Source: Streptomyces cellulosae
GTDB taxonomy: Bacteria > Actinomycetota > Actinomycetes > Streptomycetales > Streptomycetaceae
Reading direction: 5' to 3'
Length of the DNA stretch: 64,000 bases
Assembly (NCBI RefSeq): GCF_000721105.1
Contig: NZ_JOEV01000016.1
Coordinates: 62,001-126,000, forward strand
This document shows, one piece after another, positions 53,774 through 62,332 of this stretch; position 1 is the first letter of the stretch; each line of letters begins with the position of its first letter. The notes beneath the pieces were generated by a model. That model made no database searches, was not told the origin of the DNA, and saw only the letters and a list, made by a program, of their open reading frames with translations. The translations under genes were made by a program, and so were the position numbers.

Positions 53774-54469
53774 GTGACTCGACTCCCGCTCCAGGCCGTC
53801 CTGTTCGACATGGACGGCACGCTCGTCGACACCGAGCGGCTGTGGTGGGAGGCGGTGGAACGCGTGGCCGGACGGGCGCTGACCGAGGCGGACCAGCCGG
53901 AGGTCCTCGGCCGTCCCGTCGAACACACCGCGAGCTGGCTGGCCGCGGCCACCGGCACCTCGGCCACGGACCTCGCCCGCGCGCTCCACCGGGAGTTCGC
54001 CGACCGGGTGCGCACCGGCATCGTGCCGCGCCCCGGCGCACTCGACCTGCTCGACGCCCTGGCCCGCGAGGGCGTGCCGACGGCCCTGGTCACCGCGTCT
54101 CCCCGGGCCGTCGCCGACCGGGTCCTCGACGCCCTCGGCGCGAGCCGCTTCGCGGTCTCCGTCACCGCCGACGACACCGAGCACACCAAGCCCGCCCCGG
54201 ACCCCTACCTCGCCGCCTGCCGCGCCCTCGGCGTCACCCCGGCGGCCTGTGTGGCCGTCGAGGACACCTGGACCGGGGTCACCTCCGCCGAGGCGGCCGG
54301 ATGCGCGGTGCTCGCGGTGCCCTCGCTCGCGCCGATCGAGCCCGCCCCCGGCCGGACCGTCCTGGCCGGCCTGGTGGGCGTCACCCCGCAGTCGCTGCGC
54401 TCCCTGCTGACGCGCGCGTCACCGCATCGGTGTCATCAGCCGCCACCCGATCACGGCCCGTTGCGGTGA
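53774..54469 (+). CDS. HAD-superfamily phosphatase (subclass IA)
   Basis: 231 residues. The nucleophile motif is VLFDMDGTLVDTE (about 9-21), motif II VTASPR, and motif III with the lysine KPAPDPY; motif IV reads VAVEDTWTG. These make a beta-phosphoglucomutase-like phosphatase. GTG 53774, with GAGG nine bases upstream, was preferred to ATG 53741. It lies 44 bp after the importer ATPase and is probably in the same operon, so it may process the imported compound. Substrate unknown. Confidence 0.85.
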   Translation: MTRLPLQAVLFDMDGTLVDTERLWWEAVERVAGRALTEADQPEVLGRPVEHTASWLAAATGTSATDLARALHREFADRVRTGIVPRPGALDLLDALAREGVPTALVTASPRAVADRVLDALGASRFAVSVTADDTEHTKPAPDPYLAACRALGVTPAACVAVEDTWTGVTSAEAAGCAVLAVPSLAPIEPAPGRTVLAGLVGVTPQSLRSLLTRASPHRCHQPPPDHGPLR

Positions 54470-54745
54470 CGCTGCCGGCGTCGGCGCCGAGGTGGACGTC
54501 CGGACGGCCCATCTCCCCGACACGCCGTACGTCAGCGGCCGGCCCCGCCCCTGGCCGGACGTCGAGGAGAACGGCCGGCCGCCGACCACGCCGCGGTGAT
54601 CACCACATTCTCACTGGGCGGCGGGGCCGGACCTGTCTAACATGGGCGCCATGACCTGGCGACATTGATCCAGCAGCCGTGCCTCCCGAGGGCCGCCTCG
54701 GACGCCGTACCTCCGGCATCCGATTCGTCCCTGCGGGAAGGCCTC
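54470..54745 (+). other. Gap with a possible coding remnant
   Basis: 276 bp between the phosphatase and the MFS gene. One frame, running from inside the end of the HAD gene to TGA at about 54599, reads IGVISRHPITARCGDAAGVG and AEVDVRTAHLPDTPYVSGRP. It has high GC3 but no start codon. It may be the tail of a lost gene; no family was recognised. The rest shows nothing clear. Confidence 0.3.
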
Positions 54746-55960
54746 ATGACACTCTCACCTGCGCGTGTGCCCGACACCGGTGTCCGGCGGCTCACGGTCA
54801 CGCTGTACGGCTACGCGTTCCTCGACGACTTCGTCCTGCTGTATCCGGTGTACGCGCTGCTGTTCGCCGACACCGGTCTGACCGTCTGGCAGATGTCCTC
54901 CCTGTTCGCCCTGTGGTCCCTCACCGGTGTTCTGCTGGAGGTGCCCTCCGGCGCCTGGGCCGACGCCGTCTCGCGCCGGCTGCTGCTGTGGCTCGGCCCT
55001 CTGCTCACCGTGGTGGGCTTCGCCCTGTGGGTGCTGCTCCCCTCGTACTGGGCCTTCGCGGCCGGCTTCGTCCTGTGGGGCGTACGCGGGGCACTCGGCT
55101 CGGGTGCGCTGGAAGCCCTCGTGTACGAGGAGTTGGTCAGGCTCGGCGCGGCCGACCGGTACGCCCGTGTCATGGGCCGGGCCCGGGCGGCGGGGCTGCT
55201 GGCCGTGATGGCGGCGATGGGTGCCGCCGGACCGGTGTTCGCGCTCGGCGGCTACCCTGCCGTCGGCGCCGCGAGCATCCTGGCCTGCCTGCTCACCGCA
55301 CTCACCGCGACCCGGTTCCCGGAACACCGGGTGCCCGCAACCGGCGGTGCCGACTGGGCCGCGACCCTGCGGGACGGACTCGCCGCCGCCCGCACCGACC
55401 GGTCGCTGCGCCGGGCCCTGCTGCTCGTCCCGGCCGTGGGCGCCGTGTGGGGCGCGCTCGACGAGTACACCCCGCTGCTGGTCCGGGACACCGGTGTCCC
55501 GGACCAACTGGTCCCCTGTCTGCTCCTGCTGATCTGGACGGGCGCCACCGCCGGAAGCCTGCTCGCCGGCCCGGCCGAACGCCTCGGCGGCCGCGGGCTC
55601 GCCTGCCTCCTCGGGGGCGCCGCGCTCGCCCTGGCCGTCGGCGCGGCGGCGCGGACACCGGCCGGACTGGTCCTCGTGGCCGTCGCCTTCGGCGGTTTCC
55701 AGCTCGCGACCGTCCTGGCCGACGTCCGCCTCCAGCACCGCATCGAGGACACCGGCCGCGCCACCCTGACCTCGGTCGCGAGCCTGGGCACGGAGTTGGC
55801 GACGGTCCTGGTGTACGCCGCCTACGCGGGCATCGCGAGGGGTGCGACGCACGGCACGGTGTTCGCGGTGTTCGCTGTGCCGTATCTGGTGACGGCGGTA
55901 GTGGTGGCGAGGGGTGCACGGGCGGCGAGGGGGGCCCGGTGGGAGGAGGGCGGTCGATGA
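54746..55960 (+). CDS. MFS transporter
   Basis: 404 residues with about twelve membrane segments. The inter-helix 2-3 motif is present as GAWADAVSRRLLL. Hydrophobic helices start at LYGYAFLDDFVLLYPVYALL. The family is the drug/metabolite-type major facilitator; the cargo is unknown. ATG 54746 follows GGGAAGG (54735-54741). The neighbours on both sides are on the same strand but separated by about 250 bp, so it is probably its own unit. Confidence 0.85.
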   Translation: MTLSPARVPDTGVRRLTVTLYGYAFLDDFVLLYPVYALLFADTGLTVWQMSSLFALWSLTGVLLEVPSGAWADAVSRRLLLWLGPLLTVVGFALWVLLPSYWAFAAGFVLWGVRGALGSGALEALVYEELVRLGAADRYARVMGRARAAGLLAVMAAMGAAGPVFALGGYPAVGAASILACLLTALTATRFPEHRVPATGGADWAATLRDGLAAARTDRSLRRALLLVPAVGAVWGALDEYTPLLVRDTGVPDQLVPCLLLLIWTGATAGSLLAGPAERLGGRGLACLLGGAALALAVGAAARTPAGLVLVAVAFGGFQLATVLADVRLQHRIEDTGRATLTSVASLGTELATVLVYAAYAGIARGATHGTVFAVFAVPYLVTAVVVARGARAARGARWEEGGR

Positions 55961-56052
55961 TCCAGGGGGCGCGGGACCAGGGAGCCCCGGGGATGTGACA
56001 GCGCCGCAGCCGAGGTGCGCCGTACCCCGTGGTCCACGGCGCCCCGGCCGAG

Positions 56053-56110
56053 CGCAACGAATCGCCGCCGCTGCGCAAGTGCACGCAACAAACCGCCCAC
56101 CGGCGCGCAA
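56053..56110. promoter_or_regulatory. Phased CGCAA direct repeats upstream of davA
   Basis: CGCAA occurs at 56053-56057, 56074-56078, 56084-56088 and 56106-56110, with steps of 21, 10 and 22 bp, all in one orientation and therefore on one face of the helix. The last copy ends 10 bp before a candidate -35. The same distance is found upstream of the APC permease. Confidence 0.55.
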
Positions 56111-56120
56111 CGGCTGCTTC

Positions 56121-56150
56121 TTGTCGGCCCGAGCCCGCCGCCCGTACCGT
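56121..56150 (+). promoter_or_regulatory. Candidate davA promoter
   Basis: -35 TTGTCG (56121-56126), 18-base spacer, -10 TACCGT (56145-56150). It is a moderate match to the vegetative consensus, with a leader of about 45 nt before the ATG. Confidence 0.4.
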
Positions 56151-56202
56151 CTACGTGGCCCCCTCAACCACCTTCCGTCCCCCGTCCCGGTGAGGAACAC
56201 GC

Positions 56203-56991
56203 ATGCGCACCGCCCTGCTCCAGAGCTCCGGCCGCCCCGGCTCCATCGCCGCGAACCTCAAGGTTCTCGACGAGGCCGCGGGCCGGGCCGCCGCCGCGGG
56301 AGCCGGGCTGCTGGCCGCGCCGGAGATGTTCCTCACCGGGTACGCGATCGGCGACGACATCGCCCGCCTCGCCGAGCCCGCCGACGGCGACTCGGCGGAC
56401 GCGGTCGCCGAACTCGCCACCCGGCACGGCCTGGCCCTCGCCTACGGCTACCCGGAACGCGCCGGTGAGACGGTGTACAACTCCGCCCAGCTGATCTCCG
56501 CCGACGGCACCCGCCTGGCCAACTACCGCAAGACCCACCTCTTCGGCTGCTTCGAGCGCGACCACTTCACGCCGGGAGAGCAGCCGGTCGTCCAGGCGGA
56601 GCTGGGCGGACTGACCGTCGGACTGATGATCTGCTACGACGTCGAGTTCCCGGAGAACGTCCGCGCCCACGCCCTGGCCGGCACCGACCTCCTCCTGGTG
56701 CCGACCGCACAGATGCACCCGTTCCAGTTCGTCGCCGAGTCGGTCGTACCGGTGCGCGCCTTCGAGAACCAGATGTACGTCGCGTACGTCAACCGGGTCG
56801 GCCAGGAAGGGGAGTTCGAGTTCGTCGGCCTCTCCGCGCTCGCCGGACCCGACGGGGTCGCCCGCACCCGGGCCGGCCGCGGCGACGAACTGCTGCTCGC
56901 GGACGTCGACCCCGCCTTCCTCGCCGCCTCCCGCGAGGCGAACCCGTATCTGCGGGACCGGCGTCCCGGCCTCTACGGGTCCCTGATCTGA
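56203..56991 (+). CDS. davA: Carbon-nitrogen hydrolase, probable 5-aminovaleramidase (DavA-like)
   Basis: 262 residues of the nitrilase superfamily. The Glu-Lys-Cys triad is in PEMFLTGYAIG, YRKTHLFG and MICYDVEFPEN. The resemblance to Pseudomonas putida 5-aminopentanamidase DavA is close through these blocks (PEMFLTGY, YGYPER, YNSxQLI, NYRKTHLFG). It lies directly upstream of a lysine 2-monooxygenase homologue, whose amide product it would hydrolyse to 5-aminovalerate. ATG 56203 has GGTGAGG upstream. Confidence 0.8.
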   Translation: MRTALLQSSGRPGSIAANLKVLDEAAGRAAAAGAGLLAAPEMFLTGYAIGDDIARLAEPADGDSADAVAELATRHGLALAYGYPERAGETVYNSAQLISADGTRLANYRKTHLFGCFERDHFTPGEQPVVQAELGGLTVGLMICYDVEFPENVRAHALAGTDLLLVPTAQMHPFQFVAESVVPVRAFENQMYVAYVNRVGQEGEFEFVGLSALAGPDGVARTRAGRGDELLLADVDPAFLAASREANPYLRDRRPGLYGSLI

Positions 56992-57041
56992 ACCCCCCTG
57001 AGCTTCCCCCTAGTTCGTTTCGCGCAAGGAGTCCGTACCCC

Positions 57042-58754
57042 ATGACGTCCACCGTGCCCAACGCCGTCGAGCACGCTGACGAGCAGCAGCCGCCGATCAC
57101 CATGTTCGGTCCGGACTTCCCGTACGCCTACGACGACTTCCTCGCCCACCCGGCGGGCCTCGGCCAGATCCCGGCGACCGAGCACGGCACCGAGGTCGCG
57201 GTCGTCGGCGGTGGTCTGTCCGGCCTCGTGGCCGCGTACGAGCTGATGAAGATGGGCCTCAAGCCCGTCGTGTACGAGGCCGACCGGATCGGTGGGCGTC
57301 TGCGGACCGTCGGCTTCGAGGGGTGCGACCCGTCCCTCACCGCCGAGATGGGCGCGATGCGTTTCCCACCGTCCTCCACGGCCCTGCAGCACTACATCGA
57401 CCTGGTGGGCCTCACGACCCGTCCCTTCCCCAACCCCCTTGCCGAGGTGACCCCTTCGACCGTCGTCGACCTCAAGGGCGAGTCCCACTACGCCGAGACG
57501 ATCGACGACCTGCCCCAGGTCTACCGGGACGTGGCCGCGGCCTGGAACAGGTGCCTCGAAGAGGGCGCCGACTTCTCCGACATGAACCAGGCCATGCGCG
57601 AGCGTGACGTGCCGCGCATCCGGGAGATCTGGGCCGGGCTCGTCGAGAAGCTCGACAACCAGACCTTCTACGGCTTCCTCTGCGACTCCGAGGCCTTCAG
57701 GTCCTTCCGGCACCGCGAGATCTTCGGCCAGGTCGGATTCGGCACCGGCGGCTGGGACACCGACTTCCCCAACTCCATCCTGGAGATCCTCCGCGTCGTC
57801 TACACCGAGGCCGACGACCACCACCGTGGCATCGTCGGAGGGTCCCAGCAACTGCCGCTCAGGCTCTGGGAGCGCGAGCCGGAGAAGATCGTGCACTGGC
57901 CGTACGGGACCTCCCTCGCGAGCCTGCACCCGAACGGCGAACCCCGCCCGGCCGTCACCCGCCTGCACCGCACGGCCGGCAACCGGATCACCGTGACCGA
58001 CGCCGACGGCGACATCCGCACCTACCGGGCGGCCGTCTTCACCGCCCAGTCCTGGATGCTCCTGTCCAAGATCGACTGTGACGACTCGCTCTTCCCGATC
58101 GACCACTGGACCGCGATCGAGCGCACCCACTACATGGAGAGCTCAAAGCTCTTCGTCCCCGTGGACCGGCCCTTCTGGCTGGACAAGGCCGTCGACGACA
58201 GGGGAATTCCGACCGGGCGGGACGTCATGTCGATGACGCTCACCGACCGCATGACACGGGGCACCTACCTCCTCGACGACGGCCCGGACCGGCCCGCCGT
58301 CATCTGCCTCTCCTACACCTGGTGCGACGACAGCCTGAAGTGGCTGCCGCTGTCCGCGAACGAGCGGATGGAGGTCATGCTGAAGTCGCTCGGCGAGATC
58401 TATCCGAAGGTCGACATCCGCAAGCACATCATCGGCAGCCCGGTGACCGTCTCCTGGGAGAACGAGCCGTACTTCATGGGCGCGTTCAAGGCCAACCTGC
58501 CCGGCCACTACCGCTACCAGCGGCGCCTGTTCACCCACTTCATGCAGGACCGGCTGCCCGAGGACAAGCGGGGCGTCTTCCTCGCCGGCGACGACATCTC
58601 GTGGACGGCCGGCTGGGCCGAGGGCGCCGTGCAGACCGCGTTGAACGCGGTGTGGGGCGTCATGCACCACTTCGGCGGGACGACCGACCCGACGAACCCG
58701 GGCCCGGGGGACGTGTACGACGAGATCGCGCCGGTCGAGCTCCCGGAGGACTAG
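57042..58754 (+). CDS. davB: Flavin monooxygenase/amine oxidase, probable L-lysine 2-monooxygenase (DavB-like)
   Basis: 570 residues. The FAD-binding motif VAVVGGGLSGLVAAYELMK (about 49-67) and a C-terminal FAD motif (GVFLAGDDISWTAGWAEGAVQ) define the amine oxidase family. The N-terminal ITMFGPDFPYAYDDFLAHPAG and the block VGFGTGGWDTDFPNS match P. putida L-lysine 2-monooxygenase DavB, which converts lysine to 5-aminovaleramide and CO2. Tryptophan 2-monooxygenase (IaaM) is a more distant relative and the alternative. It starts 50 bp after davA. Confidence 0.82.
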   Translation: MTSTVPNAVEHADEQQPPITMFGPDFPYAYDDFLAHPAGLGQIPATEHGTEVAVVGGGLSGLVAAYELMKMGLKPVVYEADRIGGRLRTVGFEGCDPSLTAEMGAMRFPPSSTALQHYIDLVGLTTRPFPNPLAEVTPSTVVDLKGESHYAETIDDLPQVYRDVAAAWNRCLEEGADFSDMNQAMRERDVPRIREIWAGLVEKLDNQTFYGFLCDSEAFRSFRHREIFGQVGFGTGGWDTDFPNSILEILRVVYTEADDHHRGIVGGSQQLPLRLWEREPEKIVHWPYGTSLASLHPNGEPRPAVTRLHRTAGNRITVTDADGDIRTYRAAVFTAQSWMLLSKIDCDDSLFPIDHWTAIERTHYMESSKLFVPVDRPFWLDKAVDDRGIPTGRDVMSMTLTDRMTRGTYLLDDGPDRPAVICLSYTWCDDSLKWLPLSANERMEVMLKSLGEIYPKVDIRKHIIGSPVTVSWENEPYFMGAFKANLPGHYRYQRRLFTHFMQDRLPEDKRGVFLAGDDISWTAGWAEGAVQTALNAVWGVMHHFGGTTDPTNPGPGDVYDEIAPVELPED

Positions 58755-58763
58755 GCCCCTGGC

Positions 58764-59453
58764 TCACCGGTCCGGCAGCGGAGTGAGCAGCATGCGCCCC
58801 GCCAGCCCCACCGCCGCGTCCAGCCTCTCCCTGAACTCCCCGGCGACGTCGGGCAGTCCGCGCAGCGCCCACAGGGCCCGGGCCGCGGTCCAGGTGGCGT
58901 CCCGGGCCCGCTCCAGGCTCCACGCGCCGAGCAGATGCGTGAGCGGATCGGCGATCTGGAGGAGGTCGGGGCCCGGCATCAGCTCTTCGCGGATGCGCTC
59001 CTCCAACGACACGAGGAGATCGCCCACGTGGTCGTACTCGTCCTCCACCTCGGCGGGTTCGCAGTCGAGCGTACGACAGGTGTCCACGACGGCGAGCGCG
59101 AGGTCGTGGCCGATGTGCGCGTTGATGCCCGCGAGGGCGAACTGCAGCGGTCGTACGCCGGGATGACGGCGCATTTGGAACAGGGGCCGCCAGCAGGCGG
59201 GCGGGCGTCGCCCGTGGGTCACCGTCTCGACGGCGGTCAGGTAGCGCTCCGCGAACCGTACGTCCAGCGTGGTCGCGGCCCGCGCGTCCTCGAAACGCCC
59301 GCTGTCGATGCGCTGGTCGACGGCCTCGGTCACCGCGAGGTAGACGCGGTTGAAGACCGCCACACCGTCCCCGGGCGGCAGTTCCGCGTCGAGCGCGCGC
59401 ATACGGGAGACGACCGCGTCGACGGGAGTGGTGAATTGTTCGCATTGCACCAT
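58764..59453 (-). CDS. DUF5995 family protein
   Basis: 229 residues, mainly alpha-helical. The recognisable stretch is PLQFALAGINAHIGHDLALAV, with the His-His-Asp pattern (NAHIGHD) typical of DUF5995. The function is unknown. The histidine/aspartate pattern could bind a metal. It converges on davB (9 bp between stops) and diverges from the GH6 gene. Confidence 0.72.
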   Translation of the reverse strand: MVQCEQFTTPVDAVVSRMRALDAELPPGDGVAVFNRVYLAVTEAVDQRIDSGRFEDARAATTLDVRFAERYLTAVETVTHGRRPPACWRPLFQMRRHPGVRPLQFALAGINAHIGHDLALAVVDTCRTLDCEPAEVEDEYDHVGDLLVSLEERIREELMPGPDLLQIADPLTHLLGAWSLERARDATWTAARALWALRGLPDVAGEFRERLDAAVGLAGRMLLTPLPDR

Positions 59454-59555
59454 GAGGGCAGAGTCGCAGCTTTAGGGTGAGCCGGGTACCGGCGGGCCCG
59501 ACGCTTCCCCAGAACGGGGGAACGTGCCCGCCGCCGGGGGAGGGGGAGCGGCACC

Positions 59556-60797
59556 GTGTCAGGCTTACGTGCCCAGCGCCTGGCCGCGCGCCGGGCCGAG
59601 CGCAGGCGGACCGCACGGCGCGGTGCGATGGTCGCGGCGGCGTCCGTCGTGGTCGCGGTCGGCACCGCGACCGGGATGCTGTCCGCCCTCGACGACCGGC
59701 ACGCCTCCGACGAGGCGAAACCCGAGGTGAGCAGCTCGCCCTACCTCGCACCGCTGCCCGCCGTACCGACACCGTCCGCCTCGCCGAGCCCGAGCGCCTC
59801 CGCCTCGCCGCACCGGAAGAACCTGGAGAAGACGCCGGGCAGCACGCCGACGCCCACGAAGGAAGAGAAGGCGGAGAGAGCGGAGAAGGCGGACAATGGG
59901 GTGGTGAGGGAGAACGGGTCGACCGCCTTCGTGTCCACAGGCCTCTACCGCCACCCCCAGTCGCAGGTGCTGGACTGGGTGCGGGCCAACTCCGGCGATC
60001 CCCGGCGGGCGGTCATAGCGTCCCGTATCGCGGATCAGCCGGCCGCCGTCTGGTTCGCCGACTACACGCCCTCGACCATCACCGCCCGGGTGCGTGCGGT
60101 CACCTCGGGCGCCGCCGCACAGGGCCGGGTCCCCGTGCTGGTGGCGTACGCGATCCCGGGCCGTGACTGCGGCGGAGCCTCGCAGGGCGGGGCGCCCGAC
60201 CTCGGCGCCTACGACGCCTGGATCGACGCCTTCGCGGCCGGGCTGGGCTCGGCCGAGGCCGTCGTCATCCTGGAGCCCGACTCGATCGCCCAGGCCGAGT
60301 GCCTGTCGTCGGACCGACGCTCCCGCCGGTTCGCCTCCCTCACCCGCGCGGGCCGCGTCCTCAAGGCCGCCAACCCCAAGGCGCGGGTCTACTACGACGC
60401 CGGGCACTCCGGCTGGAACGCGGCCGCCAAACAGGCGACGTGGCTCCGGCAGGCCGGGGCCGCCTCGGCCGCCTCCTCCGACGGCGTGTTCAGCAACGTC
60501 TCCAACTTCCACCGCACGGCCGACGAGATCGCGTACGACCGTCAGGTCCTGGAATCCCTGGGCGGCCCCGCGAGCCTGGGTGCCGTCATCGACACCAGCC
60601 GCAACGGCAACGGCGCCCCGCCCGACGGCGAGTGGTGCGACCCGTCCGGCCGGAAGATCGGCCGGGCGCCCACGCTGAACACCGGGGAGTCGCGGATCGA
60701 CGCCTTCCTGTGGGTGAAGCTGCCGGGGGAGTCGGACGGCTGCAAGGGCTCGCCGGGCACGTTCTCGCCGTCGTACGCCTACGACTTGGCGCGCTGA
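59556..60797 (+). CDS. Glycoside hydrolase family 6 (endoglucanase/cellobiohydrolase-like), membrane-anchored or secreted
   Basis: 413 residues. A basic start (RAQRLAARRAERRRTARRG) and a hydrophobic segment (about 25-45) target it to the membrane, followed by a Pro/Ser/Thr/Lys-rich linker to about residue 125. The catalytic domain carries GH6 signatures: VAYAIPGRDCGG with the acid/base aspartate, VILEPDSIAQ, DTSRNGNG and WCDPSGRKIG. It should cut beta-1,4-glucan outside the cell. There is no carbohydrate-binding module. GTG 59556 follows GGGGGAG. Its 3' end overlaps the convergent permease gene by 19 bp. Confidence 0.88.
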   Translation: MSGLRAQRLAARRAERRRTARRGAMVAAASVVVAVGTATGMLSALDDRHASDEAKPEVSSSPYLAPLPAVPTPSASPSPSASASPHRKNLEKTPGSTPTPTKEEKAERAEKADNGVVRENGSTAFVSTGLYRHPQSQVLDWVRANSGDPRRAVIASRIADQPAAVWFADYTPSTITARVRAVTSGAAAQGRVPVLVAYAIPGRDCGGASQGGAPDLGAYDAWIDAFAAGLGSAEAVVILEPDSIAQAECLSSDRRSRRFASLTRAGRVLKAANPKARVYYDAGHSGWNAAAKQATWLRQAGAASAASSDGVFSNVSNFHRTADEIAYDRQVLESLGGPASLGAVIDTSRNGNGAPPDGEWCDPSGRKIGRAPTLNTGESRIDAFLWVKLPGESDGCKGSPGTFSPSYAYDLAR

Positions 60798-62170
60798 GTG
60801 CCGCTGTCGTAGGTGCTGGTGCCCTCGTCCAGCAGGGGCTCCCGCGACGTGAGGTGGGGCGGGGCGAACACCCGCAGCGCGTGGTACCCGGTGATCACGA
60901 CCAGCGTTCCCAGGGCGATGCCGCTCAGTGAGAAGGTGTCGCTGAACTTCATCGTCACGTTGCCGACGCCAATGATGATGCCGGCGGCGGCCGGTACGAG
61001 GTTGAGGGGATTGCGCAGGTCCACCCCGGCGTTGAGCCAGATCTGCGCGCCGAGCAGGCCGATCATGCCGTACAGGATGACGGTGATGCCGCCGAGGACA
61101 CCGCCGGGGACCGCGGCCACCACCGCGCCGAACTTCGGGCAGAGGCCGAAGAGGAGAGCGAAGCCGGCGGCGGCCCAGTACGCGGCCGTCGAGTAGACCC
61201 GGGTCGCGGCCATCACGCCGATGTTCTCGGAGTAGGTGGTGTTGGGCGGTCCGCCGACCGCGGTGGACAGCACGGACCCGATGCCGTCCGCGGCGATCGC
61301 CGTGCCCAGCTTGTCGTCCAGCGAGTCGCCGGTCATCTCACCGACCGCCTTGACGTGCCCGGCGTTCTCCGCGACCAGCGCGATGACGACGGGCAGCGCG
61401 ACCAGGATCGCCGACCACTCGAAGGACGGTCCGTGGAAGGAGGGCAGGCCCACCCAGTCGGCCTTGCCGACGGCGGACAGGTCGAGGCGCCAGTGGTCGG
61501 TGAGCTTGCCGCTCGCGTCGGCCGAGTGGATGCGGCCGAAGAGGCGGTCGAAGGCCCAGGAGACGCCATAGCCGAAGACCAGGCCCAGGAAGATCGCGAC
61601 GCGGGACCAGAACCCCCGCAGGCAGACCACGGCCAGGCCGGTGAACAGCATGACCAGCAGGGCCGTCCACTGGTCCTGCGGCCAGTAGGTGGAGGCCGTG
61701 ACAGGGGCGAGGTTGAAGCCGATCAGCATCACCACCGCACCGGTGACGATCGGCGGCATCGCCGCGTGGATGATCTGCGCCCCGAACCGCTGCACGGCCA
61801 CCCCTACCAGGAACAGCGCGACGCCCACCACGAGAACCGCGCCGGTCACCGTGGCGCTGGTGCCGCCCTGCGCCCGGATGACCGCGGCCACGCCGACGAA
61901 GGACAGCGAACAGCCGAGGTAGCTGGGCACCCGGCCGCGGGTGGCGAGCAGGAAGATGACGGTCGCGACGCCCGACATCATGATCGCGAGGTTGGGGTCC
62001 AGGCCCATGAGGACGGGCGCGACGAAGGACGCGCCGAACATCGCCACCACGTGCTGGGCGCCGAGCCCCACCGTGCGGGGCCAGGAAAGCCGTTCGTCGG
62101 GACGGACCACCGCTCCGGGCGCCGGGGTGCGTCCGTCGCCGTGCAGTTTCCAGCGGACGCCAAGATCCAT
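60779..62170 (-). CDS. Nucleobase:cation symporter-2 family permease (uracil/xanthine type)
   Basis: 463 residues with about 12-14 membrane segments. LGAQHVVAMFGASFVAPVLMG near residue 32 is the family's first helix. The signature ENAGHVKAVGEMTG and PPNTTYSENIGVMAATRV match uracil permeases (NAT family QE/GPNTTYSEN). ATG 62170 was chosen; ATG 62188 adds six residues. Neither has a clear ribosome-binding site, because an 8-bp repeat fills the leader. It converges with the GH6 gene. Confidence 0.9.
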   Translation of the reverse strand: MDLGVRWKLHGDGRTPAPGAVVRPDERLSWPRTVGLGAQHVVAMFGASFVAPVLMGLDPNLAIMMSGVATVIFLLATRGRVPSYLGCSLSFVGVAAVIRAQGGTSATVTGAVLVVGVALFLVGVAVQRFGAQIIHAAMPPIVTGAVVMLIGFNLAPVTASTYWPQDQWTALLVMLFTGLAVVCLRGFWSRVAIFLGLVFGYGVSWAFDRLFGRIHSADASGKLTDHWRLDLSAVGKADWVGLPSFHGPSFEWSAILVALPVVIALVAENAGHVKAVGEMTGDSLDDKLGTAIAADGIGSVLSTAVGGPPNTTYSENIGVMAATRVYSTAAYWAAAGFALLFGLCPKFGAVVAAVPGGVLGGITVILYGMIGLLGAQIWLNAGVDLRNPLNLVPAAAGIIIGVGNVTMKFSDTFSLSGIALGTLVVITGYHALRVFAPPHLTSREPLLDEGTSTYDSGTQRAKS

Positions 62171-62189
62171 GGTGCGGTTCGCTTTCATC

Positions 62190-62245
62190 GGGTGCGTGGG
62201 TGCGTGGGTGCGTGGGTGCGTGGGTCTGTAGGTGTGTGGGTCTTT
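62190..62245. repeat. 8-bp tandem repeat in the leader of the nucleobase permease
   Basis: GGGTGCGT is repeated four times without error at 62190-62221, followed by three degenerate units to 62245. On the permease coding strand it reads ACGCACCC and abuts the ATG at 62188, where the ribosome-binding site should be. Confidence 0.85.
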
Positions 62246-62332
62246 CTTTGCCTGTCCCGACATTGTCCAGGGAAAGCGGGGGCTGATCATCCGCTTGGGG
62301 CCGGGGACGCCTGCCTCACAACGCGCACACGT

